From positions 1 through 64,000 of the forward strand of contig NZ_WELI01000012.1 in NCBI RefSeq assembly GCF_009184635.1: a DNA stretch of 64,000 nucleotides. The letters are read 5' to 3'. The notes beneath the pieces were generated by a model. That model was not told the origin of the DNA and did no database searches. It saw only the letters and a program-made list of their open reading frames with translations. This document shows positions 1 through 7,317 of the stretch, piece after piece. The position numbers and the translations under genes are program-made. This DNA comes from Rudanella paleaurantiibacter. GTDB taxonomy: Bacteria; Bacteroidota; Bacteroidia; Cytophagales; Spirosomataceae. Position 1 is the first letter of the stretch, and every line of letters begins with the position of its first letter.

Positions 1-111
1 TATTTTAACCGCTTGAAACAGTATCGCCGGGTAGCAACTCGCTACGAAAAAACAGCCAGCAGCTTCTTGGCGATGGTTCATCTGGCTTCAAGTATGATTT
101 TGTTGCTCTGA
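1..111 (+). mobile_element. IS5-like transposase, 3' end only
   Basis: The first 36 codons of the window read, in frame 1, as the C-terminal end of a DDE transposase and stop at TGA 109-111. The stretch YRRVATRYEKTASSFLAMVH followed by a hydrophobic tail is characteristic of the last alpha helix of IS5/IS4-superfamily transposases (family knowledge). The remainder of the gene lies left of the window, so it is unknown whether the element is intact. The right terminal inverted repeat should fall within about 112-170, but the matching left end is not visible and I do not assign it. Confidence 0.85.
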
Positions 112-187
112 TTGTCCACACACTCTAAGATTGACCCTGCCCGCGTCATAGGGCTTAAAATTTGTTAGGTAGTGGGCCTTAGACAGA

Positions 188-231
188 TAAAAACCGGAGC
201 CGCAAACCCAATGGTCGGCAGCTCCGGTTTT
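188..231 (-). terminator. Rho-independent terminator of the M48 protease gene
   Basis: A 10-bp perfect stem (AAACCGGAGC at 191-200 pairing with GCTCCGGTTT at 221-230) is followed on the minus strand by a run of T residues. It lies 14 bp beyond the stop codon of the protease gene. It also separates that gene from the insertion-sequence end. Confidence 0.8.
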
Positions 232-244
232 ATAGTTCGGTGCG

Positions 245-1009
245 TTATCGTCTTACACCGTCACGGCGCGCCCGGTCCCGAATCCGTTGGGCTCGCTTCT
301 GACTATCGGGGTGGCTCGATACGATCTCGGCGACGCGGCCGCCCCCACTGCCTCCGCTTAGCTTGGCCAGTTTCTCGAACGAAGAGGCCAACGCCAGTAC
401 GTTGTAGCCGTTCTTGCGCAGAAACGTGTAGCTATAATCGTCGGCTTCGGTTTCCTGCCGACGGCTAAACGATGCACTGTAAAGGCCATTGGCCAACGCC
501 GTGGCCTGCGACCGCGACAGTGCCCCGATGGCCCCGCCCTGCGAAGCGCCCAGATTGATAAACGCCGACCGGCGCAGGGCGCTCTTCATGGCGTCGCGGG
601 TGTCTTTGTTCACTACGTGGCCAATTTCGTGGCCCATAATGGCCAGCAGCTCGCTGTCGGACATGATATCCATGAGGCCCTGAAATACCCGCACGCTACC
701 ATCGGCCGTAGCAAAGGCGTTCACGTCTTTTACCTTGTACACTTTATAGTTGATCGGGATACCGCTCACGGTGCGGTGCCGACGGACAATCCGGTTCAGA
801 CGCTGCGTGTAGGGGTCGCTGGGACCCGCCACCGGATTCTGGGTATCCATTTGTTGAACAGCCTGCCGCGAGAGCTGGGCTACCTGCTGATCAGAGAGGG
901 TTATGGAGGCTAAACCTTCCATAACGGCCTGCCCCACGCTCTGAGCGTAGGTGGCCATGGGTGTAGCTACTAATAGCCATCCCAACAAGATATAGGCTTT
1001 GTTTTTCAT
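245..1009 (-). CDS. Secreted M48-family zinc metalloprotease
   Basis: A 254-residue protein with a signal peptide (positively charged start, hydrophobic run, cleavage near TYAQS at residue 23). The zinc site HEIGH with the general-base Glu lies at about residues 126-130. The third ligand is in ETEADDYSY at about 187-195. This is the compact Peptidase_M48 architecture of periplasmic proteases like BepA/LoiP without TPR repeats, which degrade or assist assembly of outer-membrane proteins. The C-terminus is basic (RRDGVRR). It is monocistronic and transcribed away from ybjQ, with a clear terminator downstream. The substrate cannot be told from sequence. Confidence 0.93.
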   Translation of the reverse strand: MKNKAYILLGWLLVATPMATYAQSVGQAVMEGLASITLSDQQVAQLSRQAVQQMDTQNPVAGPSDPYTQRLNRIVRRHRTVSGIPINYKVYKVKDVNAFATADGSVRVFQGLMDIMSDSELLAIMGHEIGHVVNKDTRDAMKSALRRSAFINLGASQGGAIGALSRSQATALANGLYSASFSRRQETEADDYSYTFLRKNGYNVLALASSFEKLAKLSGGSGGGRVAEIVSSHPDSQKRAQRIRDRARRDGVRR

Positions 1010-1190
1010 AACTCACGTTGTTAGGACAAAAACGCAACCTACTGCGTGGTTTACGTTTATCCTTTGACAAACAAACGGCCTAAAAGTTTACTCGTACGCT
1101 AAGTATTGCGTTTTAGGGTCGGCGTTGAACCTCGTTTTCGACCCTTACAGCCAGTCTGTAAACCGCTCATACAACCACACAGGCGGTTTT

Positions 1191-1221
1191 TTTGCAAAAC
1201 GCGCAACGGGTCCGTTCTTTG
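1191..1221 (+). promoter_or_regulatory. Putative promoter of the YbjQ gene
   Basis: A -33 TTTG at 1191-1194 is separated by exactly 19 bp from GTTCTTTG at 1214-1221. The spacing and TTTG half agree with the Bacteroidota consensus TTTG-N19-TAnnTTTG, but the TA of the -7 box is missing. Transcription would begin near 1228, 35 bp before the ATG. A weak hairpin plus T-run (stem 1160-1166 with 1183-1189) lies just upstream. Confidence 0.4.
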
Positions 1222-1262
1222 CGCCGTTTCTTAACCGGGCCATCGACTCCAGTATACACTAT

Positions 1263-1583
1263 ATGATTATCACAACTACCCCAACCCTCGAAGGTAAACG
1301 GATTACCCGGTACATTGGGCTGGTCAACGGTGAGGCCATTATCGGGGCCAATCTGGTTAAAGACTTTTTTGCCAACATCAGCGATATCGTAGGCGGGCGC
1401 TCGGGAGCCTACGAGCAGGGGCTCCGTGAGGCCAAGAGTATCGCGATCAAAGACATGATGGATCAGGCCCATCGGCTGGGTGCCAACGCCATTGTGGGCG
1501 TTGATCTGGATTACCAGACCATCGGGGGCAACGGTTCCATGCTCATGGTAAGCGCCAATGGCACGGCCGTGATCATCGAATAG
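1263..1583 (+). CDS. YbjQ/UPF0145 (DUF74) family protein
   Basis: A 106-residue protein. I start it at the ATG at 1263 because [11 protein letters not shown] is the conserved beginning of this family, and the 46 codons upstream are not conserved-looking. Family hallmarks follow: an [17 protein letters not shown] beta strand, the R-x-G-A-Y-E-Q helix segment, [24 protein letters not shown], and a final [10 protein letters not shown] strand. YbjQ-like proteins form pentameric rings of the dodecin/YjfJ type and are often called heavy-metal-binding, without firm biochemistry. It is a single gene with its own promoter. Confidence 0.9.
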   Translation: MIITTTPTLEGKRITRYIGLVNGEAIIGANLVKDFFANISDIVGGRSGAYEQGLREAKSIAIKDMMDQAHRLGANAIVGVDLDYQTIGGNGSMLMVSANGTAVIIE

Positions 1584-1624
1584 CAACCGATTATCCGCCA
1601 CAGCGGGCGTTGGTGTAAAAGACC

Positions 1625-1776
1625 ATTGAGTCATTGAGCGATTGAGCGATTGAGCGATTAACTTTACTCGTGGACTAAGTGTGTGAGCAGGTAGTTCTGT
1701 GATTAGAAAGCATTCGGGCTGGCTTGTCACTCAATCACTCAATCACTCAATCACTCAATCACTCAATCACTCAATT
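1625..1776. repeat. Tandem octamer tracts in inverted orientation
   Basis: The left tract at about 1625-1662 consists of ATTGAGCG/ATTGAGTC octamers. The right tract at about 1727-1776 is six near-perfect copies of TCACTCAA. The two tracts are roughly complementary words and are separated by about 65 bp. The right tract runs directly into the permease gene, where it could encode an N-terminal repeated SLNHSITQ peptide if the TTG at 1724 is used. A related octamer palindrome recurs at 28481-28579. Confidence 0.75.
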
Positions 1777-3016
1777 GAAATTTATCCGACAAATACTCGA
1801 AAGCTTTCGCTTTGCCTGGCAGGCGCTGCGGTCTAACCTGCTGCGTACCACGCTCTCGTTGCTGGGCGTAACCATCGGTATCTTCGCCATCATTGCGGTA
1901 TTTACGATGGTCGACTCGCTCGAACGTAACGTGAAGGAGAGTCTGAACTTTCTGGGCGACCGCGTGGTGTACGTACAGAAGTGGCCGTTTGAGTTTGGGT
2001 CAGAGTACCGCTGGTGGAAGTATTTTCAGTGGCCAGAACCGACCTACAACGATTACCGGGCTCTGGCCGAACGGCTGGAGAATGCCGAGGCTATCTGCGC
2101 CATGGGGGGGCGGGGTAATGTGATCGTGAAAAACGGGAACAACAGTCTGCCCGTTCGGATCTCGGGTGTCACGATGGACTACAACCAGATTTCGGAGGTA
2201 CCCATTGGCGAGGGCCGCTATTTTGCCCCGCAGGAGCAGGAGTCGGCGCGCAACGTAGTCATTATCGGCTCCGAAGTGGCCGAGACCCTCTTCCCGAATC
2301 AGTACGCCGTGGGTAAGATTATGAAGATCAACGGGCTGAACTTTCAGGTCATTGCCGTTCAGGAAAAGAAAGGCTCCGGCGTACTCGAAATTGGGGGCAA
2401 CCCCGACCGGCGGTGTCTGATTCCGTACGGTACCTTCGCCAAGCTATTCCAGTCGATTCGGCCCAGCGTGACCATTGCCGTGAAAGGCTATCCAGAAGAC
2501 GAAGGGTTACAAAATCTGGAAGGCGAAATTCGGGGGCTCATGCGGGCCCGCCGAAGCCTCAAACCCACACAGGACGACAATTTTGCCATTAACCGGCCCG
2601 AAGCCATTGCCAAAGCTATTGGCGGAGTGTTTGCCGTACTCACCATTGCGGGTTGGGTAATCGGTAGCTTCTCCATTCTGGTAGGCGGGTTTGGTATTGC
2701 CAACATCATGTTTGTGTCGGTCAAAGAGCGGATCAACATTATCGGTATTCAGAAATCGCTGGGTGCTAAGAATTACTTTATCCTGTTCCAGTTTCTGTTC
2801 GAGTCGGTTATGCTCTCGCTGGTGGGGGGGCTAGTCGGGGTGTTTCTGGTATATCTGCTCTCGTTTATACCGTTGGGTAATCTCGATGTGGTGCTCACGG
2901 CGGGTAACATTGCCCTTGGTCTGGGTACGTCGAGCCTGATTGGGGTACTGGCGGGAATTTTACCGGCTATCTCAGCCGCCCGGCTCGATCCGGTAATTGC
3001 CATCCGGTCGAAGTAA
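1775..3016 (+). CDS. ABC transporter permease, MacB/FtsX type
   Basis: About 413 residues. Transmembrane helix 1 near residues 23-45 (LSLLGVTIGIFAIIAVF) is followed by a MacB_PCD periplasmic core domain to about residue 260. Three more helices near 275-300, 325-350 and 370-395 form the FtsX domain. The C-terminal AARLDPVIAIRSK is the usual end of these permeases. No ATG is available, so I chose the TTG at 1775. The TTG at 1724 would add 17 residues encoded by the octamer repeat. No ABC ATPase gene is adjacent, so the partner must be encoded elsewhere. Members act as lipoprotein or small-molecule exporters or signalling permeases; the substrate is unknown. Confidence 0.85.
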   Translation: MKFIRQILESFRFAWQALRSNLLRTTLSLLGVTIGIFAIIAVFTMVDSLERNVKESLNFLGDRVVYVQKWPFEFGSEYRWWKYFQWPEPTYNDYRALAERLENAEAICAMGGRGNVIVKNGNNSLPVRISGVTMDYNQISEVPIGEGRYFAPQEQESARNVVIIGSEVAETLFPNQYAVGKIMKINGLNFQVIAVQEKKGSGVLEIGGNPDRRCLIPYGTFAKLFQSIRPSVTIAVKGYPEDEGLQNLEGEIRGLMRARRSLKPTQDDNFAINRPEAIAKAIGGVFAVLTIAGWVIGSFSILVGGFGIANIMFVSVKERINIIGIQKSLGAKNYFILFQFLFESVMLSLVGGLVGVFLVYLLSFIPLGNLDVVLTAGNIALGLGTSSLIGVLAGILPAISAARLDPVIAIRSK

Positions 3017-3023
3017 CCAAAAA

Positions 3024-3081
3024 TAAGCCGTTGGGGGTTTGCCAAACACAAACGCGTGTTTGGCAAACCCCCAACGGCTTA
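3024..3081. terminator. Bidirectional terminator with perfect 26-bp stem
   Basis: Positions 3024-3049 are perfectly complementary to 3056-3081, with a 6-base loop (AAACGC). A-rich and T-rich flanks lie on either side. It sits between the converging permease gene and the LEA-like gene and is expected to stop transcription in both directions. A 26-bp perfect stem is unusually long for a simple terminator. Confidence 0.85.
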
Positions 3082-3098
3082 CGGTATACGTGATGTTG

Positions 3099-3413
3099 TT
3101 ATTTCGAGTCGTCCAGCTTGCGTTCCGCCTTTTTCAGACCCCGCTCCGTCTTGTTCAGCGCCTTGTTGGTGCCCCGTTTTACGTCTTGCTTGGTGTTGGT
3201 AGCGGCCCGGTCGATGGCGTCGCCGGTTTTGCGGGCTTCGCGCTTTAGTTCGCGGCTTGCCTGACGGGTTTCGCGGTTTACCTTACGGCCGGCAGCTTTG
3301 GCGGTTTCACCAGCCTGATTGGCGGTTTCTTTGGCTTCCTGCTTTACTTCCTGAGCGGAGGCAAACGTAAGGGTCATCGCAGCCAGGGCGAGCGTCATCA
3401 TTATCTTTTTCAT
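3099..3413 (-). CDS. Exported, highly charged helical protein (LEA-like)
   Basis: A 104-residue protein with a signal peptide (MKKIMMTLALAAMTLTFASAQ). It is then almost entirely Lys, Glu, Arg, Ala, Thr and Asp in repeating patterns such as KQEAKETANQAGETAKAAG and REARKTGDAIDRAA. This composition resembles late-embryogenesis-abundant/apolipophorin-like amphipathic helices, which are disordered in solution and associated with desiccation or envelope stress. That role is inference. It lies 39 bp downstream of a 39-residue membrane peptide gene and may share its transcript. Confidence 0.75.
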   Translation of the reverse strand: MKKIMMTLALAAMTLTFASAQEVKQEAKETANQAGETAKAAGRKVNRETRQASRELKREARKTGDAIDRAATNTKQDVKRGTNKALNKTERGLKKAERKLDDSK

Positions 3414-3452
3414 GGTCGTTGAGTTGTTAGCGTTAACAACGTATAAACCCGT

Positions 3453-3572
3453 TCAGGGGGTTTTTGTTTGTACAACAGGCACCGGGCGGGGTGTGGCCAA
3501 CTGAATACGAACAAACCGGTAACCCAGCCAAAACAGTAAGCCCCCCGCCAGAATCAGTCGAATGGTTTTCAT
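3453..3572 (-). CDS. Small single-pass membrane protein (39 aa)
   Basis: It starts at ATG (complement of 3570-3572), two bases after the stop of the LytTR regulator gene, and ends at TGA (3453-3455). The product is MKTIRLILAGGLLFWLGYRF followed by a short polar tail rich in Pro and Thr. It has one hydrophobic helix with a positive N-terminus. The tight spacing suggests translational coupling to the regulator. No family recognised. It could be an auxiliary membrane peptide of the two-component system, but this is only position-based. Confidence 0.55.
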   Translation of the reverse strand: MKTIRLILAGGLLFWLGYRFVRIQLATPRPVPVVQTKTP

Positions 3573-3574
3573 AG

Positions 3575-4315
3575 TTAACAGCAGGCTTTTAGCACCGCCC
3601 CCACTTTGTCGGGCGAAACGCTGATCTGGGTCTGGTTATGCAGGGTGATATAGCCGCCGTCCTGACGGCTGTACGACGCTACGTACTGCGTATTGACCAC
3701 ATACGATTTGTGACAACGGACAAACCCGTCGAGGCCTTCGAGTAAGGTCTCGAGGTATTTTAGGCTCCGGCTGATGAGCAGTTTGTCGCCCGAACGCAGA
3801 AAAATGTCCGTGTAGGCTCCATCGCCCTTGGCGTACAGAATCTCGGCGCTGTCGACAAACCGAAACCCGCTTGTTTGGGGCAGGGCAATTCGTTTGGAGG
3901 TATGTGGACTCAGGTTGTGTTTAAGAGTAAACAGATTTTGCGCTTCCCGCACTTTTTTGAGCCGAAACCGCTCGATAGCCTCCCGCAGCAGGTCGATGTT
4001 GAGTGGTTTGAGCAGATAATCGATGGCCGAAAACCGAAATGCCTGAATAGCGTACTGACTGTAGGCCGTGGTGAAAATGACATAAAAGTCAATTTCGTCT
4101 TCGTTGAAAAAGTCCATCAGCTCCAGGCCGCTGTAGTGCGGCATCTCAATGTCGAGGAACACCAGGTCCGGTTTGAGTTTCTTGATGGCTTTCACCCCAC
4201 TGGGAAGGTCGTCGCAATCGGCCAGAACGGTCAGGCCGGGGGCGCAGTCGGCGAGCATTGCTTTTAGCAATTGGCGAGCTTTCTGTTCATCGTCGATAAT
4301 GAGGGCGGTTGGCAT
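3575..4315 (-). CDS. LytTR-family response regulator
   Basis: About 246 residues, started at the ATG at 4315 because MPTALIIDDEQKAR is the standard receiver beginning. The 27 in-frame codons upstream look non-coding. The receiver domain (residues 1-120) has the acidic pair DDE, the phospho-acceptor Asp in LVFLDIEMP, Thr in FTTAYSQYA and Lys in YLLKPLN. The LytTR DNA-binding domain (about 145-245) has the FRFVDSAEILYAKGDGAYTD and FVRCHKSYVVN signatures. It lies 114 bp downstream of a LytS-type kinase and is its obvious partner. The pair sits beyond the graspetide exporter. Confidence 0.93.
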   Translation of the reverse strand: MPTALIIDDEQKARQLLKAMLADCAPGLTVLADCDDLPSGVKAIKKLKPDLVFLDIEMPHYSGLELMDFFNEDEIDFYVIFTTAYSQYAIQAFRFSAIDYLLKPLNIDLLREAIERFRLKKVREAQNLFTLKHNLSPHTSKRIALPQTSGFRFVDSAEILYAKGDGAYTDIFLRSGDKLLISRSLKYLETLLEGLDGFVRCHKSYVVNTQYVASYSRQDGGYITLHNQTQISVSPDKVGAVLKACC

Positions 4316-4329
4316 AACTGAGTCAAAAT

Positions 4330-4337
4330 CAAATGTA
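4330..4337 (-). promoter_or_regulatory. Candidate -7 element before the LytTR regulator gene
   Basis: The minus strand reads TACATTTG, an exact TAnnTTTG match, 15-22 bp upstream of the chosen ATG. No good -33 TTTG lies 19 bp further upstream. It may allow the regulator to be transcribed apart from the kinase and exporter genes. Confidence 0.4.
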
Positions 4338-4429
4338 TACTGTATAGGGTAAAATGAATGGTGAAGAGGCTGATAATCAATGGGGGAATTGTTCATTATA
4401 CCTCATTCATTGTCCATTCACGCAGGTGG

Positions 4430-7303
4430 TTACGTTAACACCGGAATATGCAGAATAACGGTTGTTCCGGCTGGTTTATGGAAAATGTCGTATTTGTCGA
4501 TGATTCGGATACCAATGTGCGAATGGTCGCCATCGTTGAGCAATTCCAGCCGTTTTTGGTTGGCCTGAGTGGCAAAGGATTCGTGTCGGCGGGCGCGTTG
4601 CTGGTTTATTTCCGACGATTTCTGGCGGCCCACCCCGTCGTCATCAATGGTCACTTCCAGCCAGGGGCCTGTTTGCCGGAAATCGACCAGCAGGTTACGG
4701 TCGTGCTTCTTGTGCATCAGTCCGTGCTTAATGGCGTTTTCGATGTAGGGCTGAATCAGCATCGATGGAATACGGATATGGTCAGTGTCCAGCTCATTGG
4801 CCACCACCAGCTGGCAATGCAGCGAGTCTTCAAACCGCATTTGTTCCAGTTCCAGGTACAGCCGAATCGCCTTCAGCTCGTGAGCCAGCGCCACGGTTTC
4901 GTCGTTGCTCATATCCAGAATCATGCGCGTTAGTTCGCTGAACTTGACCAGGTAACTGGATGCCTGCTGCTTCTCGTTGAGGTATATGTACAACTGAATA
5001 GTATTCAGGGCATTGAAAATAAAGTGTGGATTCATTTGCGACTTGATAGCCGTCAGTCGGGATTTCTGCAATTCCTGTTGCAGAGCCGCTTTTTCGGCCT
5101 GCAAAGCCGACTCGCGTTTTTGCCGCGACAGGCGTCGCTGATTACTGCCGTACACCAGCCCCGCAATGGCCAGCATAAGAGCGCCCAGAAAGGGGTAACT
5201 GAGCCAGAACGGGCTCTGTACCAAAAACTTAACCGTCAGGGTCTGCGGGCTGCTGATTCCATCTTCATTTTCCACCCGAATCTCGACCACGTAGTCATCG
5301 GGGGCGAGGGAGGGCAGGCTGAGCATCCGCACGCCGGGATCGAGGGTAACCCAGGCCTGCCCGTTGATGCGGTAGTTGACCCGCACATCGCCCTGACTCC
5401 GAAACGACAGCACCGAGAAATGAATCTCAACGTTGTTTTGGTCGTAGGCAAAGCGGGGTTTCTTATCGAGTGAAAAGGCTTGCTTGTTGCACAAAAGGCC
5501 CGTCACAACTAGCCGGGGACGGTGGGTGTTGGTGGCAGGTAGGTTTCGCGGAAAACGCACCAGACCCGATAGCGTGGCTACGTACACCATGTGGTCCACA
5601 AAAGCCAGGTCTTTCAGGTCGGTATCGGGTAGGCCGTCGGTGCGGTCGTATGTGCGGATGGTGCGTGTACGCAGGTCGAAGCTCTGCACCGCTTTTTCTG
5701 TGAGCCACCATATCTGGTTTTTATACGCTTGAATGCGGTACACGGCATTGTCGGCCAAACCGTCTTTTTCGGTAAGGTGGAGCGTTTGCCGGGGGCCATC
5801 GAAGGCGTAGATACCATCGTTAGTGCTGGCGGCAAACACGAGCGGAGCCGGCCCATCGGTCAGAGTCAGGTCGGAGAGTGACAATGATTTGTTGTCGGCC
5901 TTGATTTCAGACCCTGGACTACCGCTCGGGTATTGCCAGAAACCTTGTGAGGTGGCGGCATACAGGGTTCGGGTTATTGGGTGAACCACCACGGCACGGT
6001 TGCGGGCGGTACTTAAATTAATTTCGTACGTGGCTTCGGGTTTATGACGCGACACCACACCCAGAAATCCCGTAGCGGCAATGGCCAGCCGGTTCTGGTC
6101 GAACGGGGCAATGTCTTTTACTGAGAGCATTTGCGCAAAATCGGTCTGGCCATTGTTCCACCGGCGAAACAGGTCTGAGCTGAAAAATAGCTGTCGGGCG
6201 GTGGTGTCGTAATGAAGTGAGATAACCTCGGTGTTGCTGGTGCCTTCGTAAAGCGGAGTAATAGCCGACGCCTGGAGGTCGAGCCGGGCCAACTCGCCGG
6301 TGGCGGTACCCAAATACATCTGACGTTTTTGGGGGAGTGCCTGCAACCGCGTAAACGGTCGCCCCGGTGCAATAACGTTGACCTGCATGGATGGAATGAG
6401 CAACAGGCCGCTGTTGATGGTGGCGAGCCAGAAATTGCCTTCGTTATCCAGCATCAGGCCCGTACAGTTTTTATCGGGCAACTGAACGGATAGCCTTTGG
6501 GGTAGGGGATTGTTCATGTCGAGCAGGTAAAAACCCGCCGAACAGAACAAGCCGAGGTACCGGTCGTTGATGACCCGAACGTTCTGGATGAGCCCTGTAT
6601 GCCCCAGTTCAATCACCTGTCGCCCGCCGTCGGGGCGTTGTACCACCAGCCGCGACGCATCGGCCTTCGGAATCAGAAAGGTGTGTTTTCGTACCTTCAC
6701 CACATAAAATGTAGCCAGGCCGGGTTCATTAGGGATGTAGGTAGGTGGCCCCTGCATGGGCACGCGCACCGCCCGCTGCTGACCACCGGCAAAGAGGTAA
6801 ATAGCCTGTCCGTCGGAAAACGCGTAGGGCGAATAATGCACGTAGCTCAGCGGTAGAGAGTTGGTCAGGCGCAGCGTGCGGGTGTCCAGCACCCGTAACG
6901 AGTGAGGGCCGAAGTTGACGAGCGAAAAGCGGTTGAGCATAACGGCCGGGTAATACGAGCCCAGAGGTTCTACAACGGCGCAGTACCGGAGGCTATCGGC
7001 TTCGACGTAAAAAAACTGGCCCGAAAAGTTCTGACACCAAATCCGCCCGGCTCCGTCGAGCATGAGATTACTCAACCCCTTGTCGTTCTGGCTGTGGTTG
7101 CGGTAGGGCTGATACAGCACCCCGTCGTACCGGTACAAGCCTTTATCGGTCGCCAGCCAGATAAACCCCTGCTGATCCTGTATGAGATCATAGATTGTGT
7201 TGGAGGGTAGGCCACTCGCCTTGTCGAGCCGCTGGTAACTGACCTGCTGAGCCGCCAGCCGGTGACTACACCACAAAAGCAGGAGAATAAGCAGCGCGCG
7301 CAT
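4430..7303 (-). CDS. Reg_prop/Y_Y_Y sensor histidine kinase (LytS type)
   Basis: 957 residues. A signal peptide ends near residue 18. Repeats of the Reg_prop propeller type follow to about residue 610 (for example GLPSNTIYDLIQDQQGFIWL). A Y_Y_Y domain lies at about 615-695 and one membrane helix near 700-720 (YPFLGALMLAIAGLVYG). A short coiled coil precedes the His_kinase domain, whose phospho-acceptor is in MNPHFIFNALNTIQ near 757-770. The HATPase has the N box IQPYIENAIKHGL and G box DDDGVGR. This periplasmic-sensing layout is common in Bacteroidota. It starts 14 bp after the exporter gene, so kinase and exporter are very probably one transcript, with the LytTR regulator next. Confidence 0.93.
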   Translation of the reverse strand: MRALLILLLLWCSHRLAAQQVSYQRLDKASGLPSNTIYDLIQDQQGFIWLATDKGLYRYDGVLYQPYRNHSQNDKGLSNLMLDGAGRIWCQNFSGQFFYVEADSLRYCAVVEPLGSYYPAVMLNRFSLVNFGPHSLRVLDTRTLRLTNSLPLSYVHYSPYAFSDGQAIYLFAGGQQRAVRVPMQGPPTYIPNEPGLATFYVVKVRKHTFLIPKADASRLVVQRPDGGRQVIELGHTGLIQNVRVINDRYLGLFCSAGFYLLDMNNPLPQRLSVQLPDKNCTGLMLDNEGNFWLATINSGLLLIPSMQVNVIAPGRPFTRLQALPQKRQMYLGTATGELARLDLQASAITPLYEGTSNTEVISLHYDTTARQLFFSSDLFRRWNNGQTDFAQMLSVKDIAPFDQNRLAIAATGFLGVVSRHKPEATYEINLSTARNRAVVVHPITRTLYAATSQGFWQYPSGSPGSEIKADNKSLSLSDLTLTDGPAPLVFAASTNDGIYAFDGPRQTLHLTEKDGLADNAVYRIQAYKNQIWWLTEKAVQSFDLRTRTIRTYDRTDGLPDTDLKDLAFVDHMVYVATLSGLVRFPRNLPATNTHRPRLVVTGLLCNKQAFSLDKKPRFAYDQNNVEIHFSVLSFRSQGDVRVNYRINGQAWVTLDPGVRMLSLPSLAPDDYVVEIRVENEDGISSPQTLTVKFLVQSPFWLSYPFLGALMLAIAGLVYGSNQRRLSRQKRESALQAEKAALQQELQKSRLTAIKSQMNPHFIFNALNTIQLYIYLNEKQQASSYLVKFSELTRMILDMSNDETVALAHELKAIRLYLELEQMRFEDSLHCQLVVANELDTDHIRIPSMLIQPYIENAIKHGLMHKKHDRNLLVDFRQTGPWLEVTIDDDGVGRQKSSEINQQRARRHESFATQANQKRLELLNDGDHSHIGIRIIDKYDIFHKPAGTTVILHIPVLT

Positions 7304-7317
7304 GAAGACCGAATGGA

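Noticed and set aside
1160-1195. A hairpin plus T-run upstream of the YbjQ gene as a riboswitch or attenuator
   Set aside because: The stem is only 7 bp with a 16-base loop and appears to lie before the likely transcription start.
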